Positions 21,308 through 33,780 are shown, numbered from the stretch's first letter. The stretch: 64,000 nucleotides of DNA from Polytrichum commune (GCA_950295325.1 OX485808.1:27236527-27300526), one strand, 5' to 3'. Made by a program: numbers and translations. Notes: generated by a model not told the origin, from the letters alone.

Positions 21308-22890
21308 CAGGGTCCGCCAAGAGCCTAAGGCTAGTGTAAATGCAGCCTACAAAATTTGCGACTTAGCCTATAAAATTTTGAAAGTGTAGGACAAAGAGCC
21401 TATGGACAATTTAAAAACATAAGATATCAACCTATGTGATAAAAAACATGTAGGAAATTTTTCCTACAATTTTTTTAAAAGAGAGGATTTTAACCATTCA
21501 TCATTCTTCAAATTGGGAAATTAGTTGGCCTAAGTACATATCTTTAGGCTAATACTTGGGGCTCTTGGGTGGCACATAGGCGGATATCAATAATAACCCT
21601 AACTCCCTCCCCGCCGATCTTTACAAATACCATTCATCACAGCTCCTCTCTCTTTCTCTCTATGTGTGAAGAAGGCAGCGTCATCGACCTCTCTCTCTCA
21701 AGCAACGTTGAAGTTCTCCAAGTGTCGCAGATCAAGCAACTCTCTCTCTCTCTCTCTCTCTGTAGCAAGCAGCGTCGAAGTTCTCCAAGTGTCAGGCGTT
21801 TGTCAAGCGAAATTAGAGGGTCTAAATTTCATAGTGTAGACATGATTCGGGATCCTAGTGGGGCTGATTTAGAAGTTGCTTTGTCTTTTCAAAGATTGTA
21901 TGCTCAAGCAGTTTGTGATGCATTAGAAAATAGATTTGTTGACAATGATCTTATTGATTGTTTTAAGATTTTGAGCCCTATTAATTTGCCTCAAAGGCAA
22001 GTTGGCTTGAGTTCTTATGGAGTTGTGCAGTTGGATTTGCTTCTGAAACATTATGGAGAAGAAAAATGTATTGGGGGCACAACATATCCTCCATTGGTGA
22101 ATGTTGTAGCTTGTAAGCAATAATTCTTTGCTTTCAAAGTGCAAGGTAGTTGTGAATGAAATGATCGTACCTTCGAGGATTTGTGGACATCTATAAGTTG
22201 GAGTCCTTCTTTAAAACTGAAATTTCCTAACCTACTAACGCTTGCCGACATTGCAAGATGCCAATGTGTTAGTATTGCTACTTGTGAGAGAGCTTTCTCT
22301 GTGCAAAATAACATCAAGCAGAAGACTAGGAATCGAATGACAACAACACACTTGGATAGTGTGATGCGGGTGGAGATTGAAGGACCAACAAAAAATTTTG
22401 AGTTTATTTTGGAGGAAGCTATATCTTTGTGGAAGGATTCAAGAAAGTTTCGATTCTTGTTTACTAATCCTGAGAAATATCTTGCAGGAAGAGTAGAGGT
22501 TGAATCAGAAGATGGTGAGGACTTTCACCCTTAAACTCATTTGAATTTTAGCAACCTTTCATTATAATCAACTCTTTAAAAAAGAGTTGGTTAATCCTTG
22601 GCCTTCAAACGTGGTGAAGGGCTTAGCCAGGTTCAATTCATGCCAAGGATACCACTTAGTACTCATATTTTGAATTTAAAGCCTACAACATTAAAAGATA
22701 TGAAGGATTTTAAACCTACTAAAAATTAGTTTTGAAGGCAATTGGCAGGTAACTTAAAAACTCAAAAGGTTTTCAACTTACAAAAACTTGATATTGTAGG
22801 ATGCAACCTATGCCATGAGGGAAATAGCCTATGCCCTTTTAAAGAGGTAGGCAATTAACCTCAATAACTTCAAAAACTTTTCGGACCATG
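21308..22890 (+). mobile_element. 1.6-kb hAT transposon remnant
   Basis: The ends are CAGGGTCCGCCAAG (21308) and, on the other strand, CATGGTCCGAAAAG (22890), a CAG/CAT-type hAT terminus. An exact 8-bp target duplication CTTGGGAC lies at 21300-21307 and 22891-22898. It encloses a plus-strand transposase fragment. A CT microsatellite sits near 21740-21760. Confidence 0.85.
21840..22534 (+). pseudogene. hAT transposase C-terminal fragment (ZNF862-like)
   Basis: The first part (21840-22123) reads LAVALSF-like helical sequence with ALENRFVDNDLIDCFKIL. After a frame break and about 55 bp of decayed sequence, 22181-22534 reads LADIARCQCVSIATCERAFS followed by VQNNIKQKTRNRM and LDSVMRVEIEGP. This is the hAT dimerisation region in the form seen in ZNF862-like transposases. 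The N-terminal BED finger and most of the DDE core are absent, so the element is non-autonomous. Confidence 0.8.
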
Positions 22891-22898
22891 CTTGGGAC

Positions 22899-23757
22899 TT
22901 GGGACCCGTGCGAGCTTGCCCTAAGTTAAGCGCATCCCACGCGTTCGCTCACTCTGCTACAAAGCTCTTTCATCCAGGCTGCCAAATTTGTCATCTGAAC
23001 TCCTGCTTGCTTGCTCACTCACTCTCTTACTGCTCGAATGCGTCATTCGAATTGCTGGCCTTCCCTCTTCCACATGTGAATTCCTTGCCCAATTCGTTTT
23101 CATTCTCGAAGGGTATGAGCTAGGGCGACGGAGTTCCTTTGTAGTTGCTGCACCTTTTCAGCGACTTGGGTTTGAAGAAGAGTGCGCAACTTAATTATAT
23201 CATCTTCGAAGCTGTCGGTGCTTCGGGTTCGGAGCTCGCTCGTGGATGTTGATCGCCCTCGTTCGCCTCAAAGAATTCGTGCCACCGCAGACAGCTGCCC
23301 GACGCAACCACTGAGCTAGGTGCGTGTCAAATGATATGATTAGTTTTTGTTCGTCGATGGTCTTTGTAGGAGACAATTCAGGTTGGCCATGACTTTCGGT
23401 AATGGACTACATAAATAACCGGCGAGAGGGTCGTGGATGCCAAATCCACCTAATCTGAAAGCGTTCATGGGACGCTACCGATCTGCTCATAGACAGACAT
23501 AAACTGAAGGTTATGGAATGAAATGTTGCTGGAAGTGTTGTCCAGTTGGATGCGACCGATTATTGAGGTCTGATCGTTCCTTGTAGCTACGTCGATGCAT
23601 ACATGATTGATCTCTGCCCTTTCTCTGATCACTTCATACGCGCTCCATTCCAACAAAAATTGTCTACCAAAAGTGGCTGACTTGGCAATTGTGACAGGAA
23701 TTTTGGACACGGTGCTTCACAAGCCGTAGAGTTACAGAGGAACGTAAGTATAATCCG
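22899..23757 (+). promoter_or_regulatory. Upstream and leader region of kinase gene A
   Basis: The stretch is conserved in copy B (43101-43796). A plausible leader intron runs from GTGCGT at 23320 to TGACAG at 23697, with an acceptor just before GAATTTTGG. The frame is open from that acceptor to the chosen ATG in both copies, so translation could begin in an upstream exon. A donor-like GTAAGT lies about 13 bp before the ATG. Confidence 0.4.
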
Positions 23758-25101
23758 ATGGCACGAGGCCAGCAACATGTTGTCGTCATAGGAGATGATC
23801 ATGCAAATCCGGCTGATGATGTGAAGGTCCTTGACATTTCGGAGTCCGTCACTACTACTGTTGAGACGTCTGCGTTTGTAACAGCGAGTGCAGATTCTTC
23901 AATGTCAGACCACAACATTGAAGTTGGATGTGCATCACCTTCAAATTCTGTGGCCGAGTCTCATTCTGAATATTTTTCCACACGCATTGAGAAAATGATC
24001 CAAGACAAGACGGAATTTGCAACAGCCTTGGAGTTTGAGATAGAAGCTTCCAGAGATCACTGGAGCGAATTAATTCCGTTAAATGTTGAAGTTGGGGATG
24101 AGGTGGGCGAGGCAGGTGGAGCAGGCAAAACGGCAGAAACGAACATGGAAGTCTTTCAGCGTCTTCAAAAGAAATATGGTCGTTTCTTCCAATCGGAGCG
24201 TACACTCGGAATTATTTGGAATGGCAAGATTGCAGAGGGAGCGCAAGCTGATATTTTTTCAATCTCAGCAGGGACTGGTGCTCGTCATCTTCCTACAGCA
24301 CTAGCACTAAAGGTGTTCAAGCAAGGTTCTTCATTGCGAAACTTGGAAAAGCAATGGCCCCTGGGAATGCTCCAAAATGAAGGTTTGAAGAACTACGGGC
24401 TGCACCATCTGTTCTATACTTGTTGCATACTGGGAGCCATCTTATTGAACGATGGAAGGTTTGCATTCCTTATGCTGCAATGTTGGGGAGACTTGCGGAA
24501 GCTTATTGATCTCAAAAAGCAAAAGAACCACAACCAAGGCCCACCGTTCACAAGTGCTGTGACAACACGAATCATGCTCGAGATTGCTGTCGGCATGCGT
24601 AAGTTACACAAGCTTGACATAGTCCACAGTGACCTCAAAGCTTCTAACGTGCTCATAGAGACCGGATTGGCGACAGCAATGGAAGAGGATGATTTTACGT
24701 GTCAAGTAGCAGATTTCGAGTGCTCAGTGGGGGTTGTGGGGTCGAGGTTCTGGAGGGCGCCAGAGATATTGCGCGCTGTGAAGAGTCGGCATATCGAGCC
24801 TGAGTTATTCACCAAAAGCGCAGATGTTTACAGTTATGGGATGACTTGTTATGAAATTGTAACAGGTCGTACTCCATTCGAGGACCTTCGCGCAACCGAT
24901 TTTGATGTTGTCATTCGCGGAGAGAGACCAAAACTACCGAGCGATATTCAACCTTGGATGAGGGATTTGATAACTGGATGTTGGCATCCCAACCCTTTGG
25001 AAAGGCCTACTTTTGACACCATAGCGGACATGCTTCGTGAGCGATGCCCGAGATGGTTTGAGATACCTCAACATCGATGCCTCGAGCATCTAAATGCCTA
25101 G
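23758..25101 (+). CDS. TKL-type protein kinase, copy A (probably inactive variant)
   Basis: This intronless frame of 447 residues has an acidic, serine-rich N-terminal part (1-150) without a recognised domain, then a kinase domain. Visible landmarks are a degenerate glycine loop (AEGAQADIF, 159-167), the ATP lysine Lys185 (ALALKVFK), the catalytic loop His290-Ser-Asp292 (IVHSDLKASN, where copy B has HRD), metal-site Asp319 in DFE rather than DFG, and RAPEIL (333-338). The C-lobe motifs DVYSYGMTCYEIVTGR and GCWHPNPLERPT are typical of plant TKL kinases. It lacks about 22 residues present in copy B after PLNVE. The Arg-to-Ser change in HRD makes normal activity doubtful. ATG 23758 was chosen because it is the shared start in both copies. 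Confidence 0.85.
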   Translation: MARGQQHVVVIGDDHANPADDVKVLDISESVTTTVETSAFVTASADSSMSDHNIEVGCASPSNSVAESHSEYFSTRIEKMIQDKTEFATALEFEIEASRDHWSELIPLNVEVGDEVGEAGGAGKTAETNMEVFQRLQKKYGRFFQSERTLGIIWNGKIAEGAQADIFSISAGTGARHLPTALALKVFKQGSSLRNLEKQWPLGMLQNEGLKNYGLHHLFYTCCILGAILLNDGRFAFLMLQCWGDLRKLIDLKKQKNHNQGPPFTSAVTTRIMLEIAVGMRKLHKLDIVHSDLKASNVLIETGLATAMEEDDFTCQVADFECSVGVVGSRFWRAPEILRAVKSRHIEPELFTKSADVYSYGMTCYEIVTGRTPFEDLRATDFDVVIRGERPKLPSDIQPWMRDLITGCWHPNPLERPTFDTIADMLRERCPRWFEIPQHRCLEHLNA

Positions 25102-28100
25102 TGATCTCGAAAGTGTCGCGTCCACTACTTGCCATTTCGATTATTTTTGTCAACAAAAGGTGCTTTCTAGAGTGAAATTTCATTTCCGTTATGACATCTA
25201 GCGTAGTGTTTTGGGATATTTGAGACGATAGGTTTGCGTTGAAGTATGGGAGGGGAAGATATTATTGAGCACATTAATCACAAGTGTCATTTGTGTACAC
25301 TTTAGGTAACTTGTACTGTATCATTGTTAAACATAGGCATACGTCTTTTAACACAAATAGACATCCCCATGCCAAGATATTAGTTAGCGCACTTGAACGC
25401 TAAGTGTCATGAGGTGACATTAATGGTGAAATTGTTGGTCATTAGTGTCACCTAGCATGTGACGCTACATACCATACACGACGTAGTGGGCATATTATAT
25501 TAACATTTTTCATCTTTATTCTTTATTTTCTTACACTATTGTTTAGATTAATTAGACTTGGGTTTAAATGTGCAAATGTAAATAAGTCTATAGGAACCAC
25601 AAACTGGATTAAAACCATGTCTACACAAAAGGATCTAACTTAGATGTTTGCAAGCTATCATTTTTGTTTTGTTTAGTGCATCATGTTTTGTTGTTAGAAT
25701 TTTGAAATTGGACACGGAGTTGAATTTCAATGTGTACATGTATATTTACATAATATAATACACACAACGATGCTAAGAGTTAATTTCATGTTATACTATG
25801 TTATGTGTGTCGTCACCCCACTCACATGTGGGCATGTTTAAACATGCTTACTGTGACATGATGCATGGTCAAGTATGGTCATCATTGCAAAGGTCATCAT
25901 TGTTTTAATACCAATTGGAGTTTTATTTCTTCAATGGCTTCTCTAGACTACAACAAAAGTATGAAATAATATAAATATTCATTGTATAATGCTATCATTA
26001 GAAAGTTTCAAACAATGTTTTAACTCTATTTCTTGCAACAATGGGGTTTAGAGTTTCTTTAGCCTTTCAGCAAGCTAGATATAATCTCAATTTGTTATGT
26101 AAGGTTTCTCAAGAATGGGCTCGATGAAGCTATCAACTAGGCATATTCCAAAATTTGAACATGTGACCATTTACATAAAATCATACACAAGTTCTTAATC
26201 ATTTGCTGAAGAATCCTCATTTGTAATTCATAAGGTTTATTGTGCCTATTTTACCATAGGGTATAGATATTTTACCCAAAAAAAAAAAACCCATAGAGTT
26301 ATAAATAATTCTTGGGATCAAACTCTCGGCAAGTTTGCTCAAAGGTAAGTTTGAGGGCGTATCCATGAAGTCACCCACGTTTTCTCAAGTCTTAGATTAA
26401 CATGCTCCATGAATGCTATCATGCTATTTTAAACTAGCTTTATAGTTTGTCATATTAGAATGGGTAAACCAAGCTTAGCCTCGCATAAAAATCCAACATT
26501 TAGGATGACATGTCTCATGAACAAATGTTGATTTAGATCTATCTAAAATTGCTTCAAAATGTTTGCGATGAGAAAAGAATGTCCAAGAAGTTTCATCAAA
26601 CTTTCAAAATTACTAAGCCTCCCACACACGACAAGCTAATGAGTTGTTAATAGAAAATACTCTCTCAAACATGGACCAAACATCCATGTTTAGGCCCTCT
26701 TTGCTTGGTACTTTGCGCATAAGTCTAATGAAATTTCCAAGTACTTCATTTTTTTGAGTAGGAACATTGATGCATGGAGCTACAGAAACGAAAATTTGAT
26801 GGACATAGCGGTGATTGGACCGAGTACCTTTTTGTAACACTAGAAGGTTTTGTAAATAAGGCGGGTCTAATTTGGTTTTCTTTATCTCAAATGTCCACAC
26901 CTATATTTTAGTGGTGCATGGTTAGGTTTAAACCTACAAATAGACACCAAAATGACACATGTTTATACGAGATTACACTACATGTTCAAAAATTGTTTAT
27001 CATTCGAGACTCAAGGTCAACATATTTTTTTTAAATTTAAAATTTTTTTTTCGGGGGGGGGGGGTTGTGTGGCTATGTTCCAAGTTAAAGCCTCTTGGTG
27101 ATCACATGTGGAAATTCATATCAATTTCAAGTGGGCTCCAAATGTTTTTGCGATTGAACTCAAGTTCTTCATCTATATTCACAAATCAACCAAGTTTAAA
27201 GTTTGTGAATTAGGGTTGTAATTCAAGGCGAAGAGGAAAAAGTAAGCATTTTAAGACATCTACCTTACCAACAACATACATATCATTATTGAGCTACTAT
27301 TAACCATTGCATTTTAATATCATCAATACACTGCTTCACCCAAGTTTTCCCACCTAAATTTATTAGTGCAGCGCTATGTTGTGAGAATAAACATGATTGT
27401 ATAATTTTGATTATAATCTAGCTTACCTAGGGTTTAAACTCGGCTAAATAATGTTATGTTATGTAGAAATGCCACTAGCTAACATTTTAAGTACATTTGG
27501 ACAAACCAATTGTCCAAAAATAATAAGGGATGTGCACTTGTGGGGACAAAAACATCAAACGCCAATAACAAAAGGAACAACACAACAACTGCAATTCAAA
27601 TGTTTGTATTCCATGTTCACCAACCACCCATACTTGTGTAGTTTTGCGATCTAGTGTACGTCATATTGGTGGTTGGAATTGTCCAAAATACATGCATAAA
27701 TCCAAATCTACTTATATCCTTGTTCTCTACACCCTGGACATCTCAAAACCTTCAATGCGTCTATTTATCTTCTTGCCAAAGATATGAATTGGTGGTGTGG
27801 CATTTATGAGCTAGAAGCATCCAATTCTATTAGTGATCCCAATTCCAACACATACTTTTTCCCCCAAAGTGGACAACTACATACTTTAACATGAACACTC
27901 ATTGTATCATTCTAAAAACTAGAAACAACAACACATTGGTTGAAGACAAGATTTCAATGATCAACATTGTCCACTCTAGAAGGCCTATGTGATCAGGAGG
28001 GATCAAATGAGGTTTGTGATTTTGAACATTTCAATAGAAGTGAGATGTGCTATGATTCATGTAATCTTAATGTCATTGCAAGCTCACAACGTTCTTAGTT

Positions 28101-29140
28101 GATTCAAATAAAAGATTGGATAATTTGTTTGGGTTAGGTGAGGGACTGTAGTGCTGAAAGTGTCCGCAATAGTCACTTCTACCTTAAAGAATACGATCCA
28201 CCTCCTTGTGGACTTTTCCACCACCCATAAGTACTATGTGTTTGTGCACCTACTTGTTCATACCCCTCTTTGAATTAGCACTAGGACCCCTCTCCCATGC
28301 CAAAATGATTTAGTATAGCAGAACTTTGCCACCCTCAAGAGCACATAAATGGCATCAATATATGGCACGTGAAGTTATCAGATGGAACAACTTTGTAAAA
28401 GAATGCCAGAATTAAAATCCCCAAACTCTCCAACAATTCACCACACTACAGAGAATTCAGAAAGTCAGGATTGGGGACCGTTAATCACCTGATGTGGAGC
28501 CTAGGATTGCAGAAAATTCATCCCAGGCTTATATCCTCCAACTTCTTAATCTACCTGGTGCTTCATGGAATTTCTTGAGCAGCAATACAAATCTCTTGAA
28601 TTTGTATCAAAAACGTCCAGCATCCATCAAGCTTCCAAAAACCATTCCAGTTGCTTTGACTGCGTTGATAACCTGCAAATGCAAGGAACACAAATGTGAG
28701 TGTTCACATTTAGACTCACTCTGCTTCAGTAAGTGCACATACAAATTCAATCATCGTCTATTTTATATCTCCGAATTTGGATGTTGCCTGAACACTTTTG
28801 TTGCCTTCTCCACCTCAGCCTCCACAATTTATCCAGAGAGACGGCATCTTCAGCACTCGATCTGTGCACTAACTTAGGTCACAACAACATCTGATATGCA
28901 TTTCAGACAGATTGAGCAGCGAGGGTGCATGAGTGGTGATGCAGTTGTCATTCCAAATTTCCAAATTGGCCAGCTGAACGGATGGTGCGGGATGGCTAGG
29001 GACATGAATACATATCTACTATATATTTTCCAAAACTTTGGAATGGCGAGGGTAAATGGGTGTTGTTGAAGTTCCATAGCACAGGCATTCACATACTCAT
29101 GGACCAATGCACCTAGCATACAAACTGTGGCTCTTCTAAT
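25102..29140. other. Intergenic DNA downstream of kinase A
   Basis: Mostly AT-rich. The block at about 25998-27140 is absent from copy B; its 95-codon minus frame (26900-26613) is unrecognised. A G-run sits at 27053-27064. The 127-codon plus frame at 28494-28877 is kept open in both copies, but every difference I noted between them changes an amino acid, so it is probably not a gene. On the minus strand an acceptor-like CATTTGCAG near 28671-28679 precedes a short open stretch, which could be an exon of an unseen gene. Confidence 0.4.
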
Positions 29141-30230
29141 TTCCATGGAACTATGAACAAGTGCACAGTTTGTACAGCATGAGCTTGAATGTGCATATAG
29201 AATATCATGTTATATAGCAAATAGAATATAAATTATCCCCTAGAGCCGCAAACTTTCAGAAAACTACCCATTTGAATATAACCCAAGATTTTGTAAGGAA
29301 GCAAGCTCATGGAACTACGAACAAGTCCATTTGTACAGCATAAAGCTTGGAAATGCTATTTCTCATATGGATAAACCCACACACTCATTAATAATACCAT
29401 TCTGCGAAAGACCACATGTCTTGACCCACAGAACTGCCACAAACTTTCAGACAACTACACACTTGACCATATCCAAAGATTTTGCGAGAAAGCAAGTCCA
29501 TGGAACTACGAACAAGTCCACTTGCACAGGATGATCTTGCATGTGCACTCTCCTATCTGCAGAAAATCCACACACTCATTATATCATCCAGAAAAAGACC
29601 ACATAGCTTAACCCAGAGAATCGCCCCAAAAATTCACACACATACTCACTTGAACATACCCCAAGAATTTGCAAGAAGACAAGGTCATCATGGGACTACG
29701 AACAAGTCCACTTGCACAGCATAAGCTTCAATGTGCACTTTCTCACATGGAGAAATCCACACACTCATGATATCATCCAGCAAATAGCACATGCTTATCC
29801 CGCAGAGTCACAAATTTTCAAACAACTACCCAGTAGAATATACCACAAAGATTTGCAGGAAAGCAAGTTCATGGAACCACAAACAAGTCCACTTTATGCT
29901 GTGCACTTTTTCACATAAAGAAATCCCATAGACTCAGTATATCCGACAGCAAAAGACTACATGGCTTAAGCCCCAGAGTTGCAAACTTTCAATAACCACC
30001 CACTTGAACATACCCCAAGAATTTGCAAGAAAGCCAGTTCATGGACTGCGAATAAATAGCATATTAAGCTTGAATGTGCACTATTTCACGGAAAGGAATC
30101 CCACATACACATCATATCATACATCAAAATACCACATGGCTTAACCCCCAGATCCCCCACAAACTTTCACACACTTAACCAGCTTGAACATGCCCCAAAA
30201 ACTTGCAAGATGTCTTGAAGTTCCATCACA
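29141..30230 (+). repeat. Six diverged tandem monomers of about 170-193 bp
   Basis: Units begin near 29141, 29308, 29499, 29692, 29871 and 30040. Each opens with a CATGGAACTACGAACAAG-like phrase and carries CACACACTCAT, AGACCACATGGCTTAACCC-like and CCCCAAGAATTTGCAAG-like words. Open frames across it (29331-29918) are shadows of the repeat. Confidence 0.8.
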
Positions 30231-30273
30231 CACCTGCTATTAGCTGCTCAGCAAATCGGTGACAAAATTTATT

Positions 30274-30879
30274 TTATTCAGCAATTCCTCGGTTCTGGAG
30301 CCACGTCCTCATGTGACTCTCCCGAAGTGCACCGTGGACATAGTCATGCACATTCAGCTTCTTCAACCTCCGCCCAGTACTAAGCCCTTCTTCCTTCTGT
30401 TTCACATATAATTCTTCGGAATTTGGAATAGGAGAAATAATGGAACCCCTAAATTGCTCCTCCACAGCATTCCCGGAATCCCATTCCTGCCCCCAATCTG
30501 CCGCCACCACAATTCCCACGTCTTCTTCTTCTTCTTCATCACTGTCCAAATTCAAATCCCTCAAAACCCCATCCACCAACCTCTGAACCTCTGGTACCTC
30601 CAAAGAATCTTGCATTCGTAATTGGGCCACCTCGCTTCGTAGACCTCGAATTTCTGCCCTCAGAGTCCTGTGGTCGCTCCTCCAACAATTCCTCTCCAGA
30701 ATCTCTTCCTCTTTGATTCCTCCGACTATGACCTCCAATTTTGCAGATGATGCAAGAGTGGCTCTCCGTGGAATTTCTGTGTGGGCATTTGTGGATGCGA
30801 TTCTTTGCGGTCTGCGGAGGAGGTGTGGTGAATGGGGTGATGTGGTGGCCATGGGAGCACTCTGCATCATCATGCTCAT
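30274..30879 (-). CDS. Unrecognised acidic coiled-coil protein, copy A
   Basis: A frame of 201 residues, conserved as 202 residues in copy B with few changes. The N-terminus (about 1-50) is rich in Ser, Thr, Arg and Pro and low in acids, compatible with a plastid or mitochondrial targeting peptide. A charged helix follows (WRSDHRTLRAEIRGLRSEV), then an acidic run (DSDEEEEED, about 122-130), and a basic tail with RRLKKLNVHDYVHGALRES. An AATAAAATAAA string overlaps the stop on the coding strand, a likely polyadenylation signal, which supports a single-exon gene ending here. The region just upstream of its start is a 60-bp tandem array. I do not recognise the family. Confidence 0.6.
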   Translation of the reverse strand: MSMMMQSAPMATTSPHSPHLLRRPQRIASTNAHTEIPRRATLASSAKLEVIVGGIKEEEILERNCWRSDHRTLRAEIRGLRSEVAQLRMQDSLEVPEVQRLVDGVLRDLNLDSDEEEEEDVGIVVAADWGQEWDSGNAVEEQFRGSIISPIPNSEELYVKQKEEGLSTGRRLKKLNVHDYVHGALRESHMRTWLQNRGIAE

Positions 30880-31084
30880 TCTTCAAAATTGGCAACTGCC
30901 AAATTGGTGTGGCTAAATCTTTGTGGAAGGAGTTGCTGAGATTCTACACATTTGAGGTGAGTTTAAGAGTTTGCGGAAGAAATTGAGTGATGTTCAGTTG
31001 AGCTTGGCGACCATAATCCTCCTTCCATGTGGAGAGCAGTCCCAGCAACTCAACTCCCCTTGTGTTTTCCCTATCTATGCCAAG

Positions 31085-31560
31085 ACCATTTCATCCAAAA
31101 CCGTAACCAATCTCTCATCCAAGACTAGACAGGGCTCGGTTTCACCCATACCCATAATCACACTCTCATCCAAGAGCAGAAGGGTTATTAGGGCTTGGTT
31201 TAATCCACAACCATAACCCATCTCTCATCATCCAAGAGCACAAGGGTTATCAGGGCTCATTTTAAATCCATAACCATAACCTCATCTCTCATCCAAGAGC
31301 ACAAGGGTTATCAAGGTTTGAATTCATCCATAACCATAACCCATCTCTCATCCAAGAGCACAAGGGTTATCATGGCTCAAATTCATCCATAAGCACAACC
31401 CATCTCTCATCCAAGAGCAAAAGGGTTATCAAGGCTCGGTTTCATCCATAACCATAATTGATCTCCCATCTAAGAACAGATGAGTTATAAGGGCTTGGTT
31501 TCATCCATAACCATAACCAATCTCTCATCCGGCCAAGAGTAGAAGGGTTATCAAGACTCG
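31085..31560 (+). repeat. 60-bp tandem array upstream of the unrecognised gene, copy A
   Basis: About eight units of 59-60 bp share CATCTCTCATCCAAGAGCA and AAGGGTTATCA, followed by TTCATCCATAACCATAACC. They lie about 200-680 bp before the start of the minus-strand gene at 30879. Copy B has more units, some of them identical. Confidence 0.85.
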
Positions 31561-33224
31561 GTGTGCATCTGCATGCTAGTGGCCATGACACACAAACGAG
31601 AAGGAAGGTGAAACACCTACAATAAAATATTGTATTTAGTGTCATCAATTCTATTTTGACTTGTTAAATACCAATTGTAAAACGCCCATGGAGTGTCACT
31701 ACCACTAAATGTAACCTAATATTATTTGGCATTCATTTTCATAAAACATTTGGGCATTACTTGTTTTCGATGTTGCAATTATTGTCACTTACTAAGTGGG
31801 TTTTCATCCAAACTCAATAATCCATGATAATATTTCGTTCCAAAAGTGCTAGGATGTTGAATATACCAACCTTTATTTCAGTGAAGTAAGTTGGGATGTC
31901 AATACTTGTAAATTTATTCATAAAAAGTGTTTGAATCAGAAAAGTGACCACAGTGACATAAAATACCATATGGCACTAAATATAATATGTAGTGTAAACC
32001 TCTTGAACACATGTTCTTTCTATATATATATAATTTTTCTAAGAAGGACGCCCTTTCAAAACATTACTCAACGTTCAGCTCTCAGTCTGTGAGCCCTTAT
32101 CATATAATAATGAGATGCTCAAAAAGTTACACCATGAGACTCAAATTTAGATTGAACTCCCAACATCTCACTATTATATTCTGAAGGTTCACGTCGCTAA
32201 GTAATGTATGATGCCCTTGATATCAGTTCACTGCAAGCCACTTGAAAATTACAATCATGGCAGTACATATATTTCATCAAAGTTGAGAAGGTTTCATTCA
32301 ATTAGTCATCTCAAATGGACACCTATAATCAGGTGGTGTTATGGCAAGTGTAGATATAAGAATGGACACCAAAATCACACATCTTTAGAAGAGACTGGTC
32401 TATATGCTCATATTTTGACATTCTACTTCTATATTGACATAATTAAGTGGACCTACATGATCACTTAATAATAATAATAAATGAATCTTCACTTTGATAA
32501 TGAATAACGATATGAACGTTACGAATGCAATTTGGATTTGCTAATAATCTCTCACATATTGCAAGATCCATATCCTACAAGAAGTGGGTGCATAGCTAAA
32601 AGTGTCCATCTAAAGTCCGCTTGCCCTACAATATTTCACAAGGCATGCTTGGCTAATTGTTCCTAAAAACACACTACTTGTTTGCTTCAAAGGATGGTGT
32701 TTATGCTTCTAACGGTGATGAGTAAAGTTTTAGAGCTCTCCTCCCCCCCCCCCCAACCCCCCCCAAAAAAGATTGTGTTGAATATTGAACACAGTAAAAT
32801 AGTTAATAGAATATTGAGCATGTAGTCCAATCTCTTCTACATACGTGTCTTTTTGATGCATGTTCTTAAATCCACACACCATTTAATGAGATACAAGTGC
32901 TCTATGAAGATAAGTAACCATCTTAAGCCCGCTTCCTTTACGGTAAGTGACACTATTGTAGCACTTCCAACTTTGTTGAAAATTTTGCCCATTGAATTGG
33001 ATCTGGGATAGCAAGTGTCCCGCATTGCCCCTAAATTTTAAAAAGATAATCAAATCACATTTTAGAATTGCAATTGAGATATGAAATTTAGAACTTGAGG
33101 TCAAGTGAACGTTTCTCTTTCTCTTTACGTGATGACATAGGCTTCCCAATAGAGTACCCATGATAGATGCCTAGTGCACCGGAGTTAGCCAACTCCAAAT
33201 GATTTATTAATTCAATCAACCCAA
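31561..33224. other. Intergenic DNA, partly specific to copy A
   Basis: The block at about 31560-32150 is absent from copy B. The rest matches 51720-52785. A C-run lies at 32743-32765. Phrases such as GGACACCAAAATCACACATC (about 32360) recur in the fold-back loop at 1240-1440 and near 19810, so they belong to a dispersed repeat family. No gene is seen. Confidence 0.5.
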
Positions 33225-33780
33225 GATGGATGTCCCTAACATTACCCAACCCAATGGCGTTTAATGTTGTGTTGAAATCGAGGCATGGCAGTGGGTCAGC
33301 CCCTCGGGGGTTGGGTCCTGGCGTACCTGCAGCAGAGCCTCTGCTGGCCCGGGCCGTAACGACACCGTGGCATGCCAGGCTGGCACGTCAAGCTGCCTGT
33401 GCTCAGCTTCACATCACATCACCTTCCATCATGGCATCTCCATGCCATGAGGACCATGTGGGGTTCCTAACCTAATCACCCTAACCTAATCACCCTCGGG
33501 GACAATGTTTTGGGGTTCCTCTTTGAAAGACCTCCATTCAGCCATGGCTGCTGAATCATTGTAACCTGCACACTCTGGATTTCTGCCGCAATGGATTGTC
33601 TTGCATCAAGTAATGCGATTGCAACAATGATGCGTTGAAGGGATCAGAGGCGATCATCGTTTGGAGCTATTCTTCGCAAGCACGTTGGAACCATGCCTCT
33701 CATTGATTGTAACCTAGGCATTTAGCAAAAATTATAGATTTCCACCAGAATGGACTGTCTTCTATGTAGTGAAGTGATTG

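Noticed and set aside
23320-23369. 50-bp intron GTGCGT...TTTGTAG in the kinase A leader
   Set aside because: Too short for a normal plant intron; the longer option ending at 23697 is more plausible.
26613-26900. 95-codon minus frame in the copy A-specific block
   Set aside because: No recognised motif, no counterpart and AT-rich codon use.
28494-28877. 127-codon plus frame kept open in both duplicates (also 47443-47826)
   Set aside because: The differences I noted all change amino acids, composition is unremarkable and no family is recognised. A minus-strand exon is equally possible, so no CDS was called.
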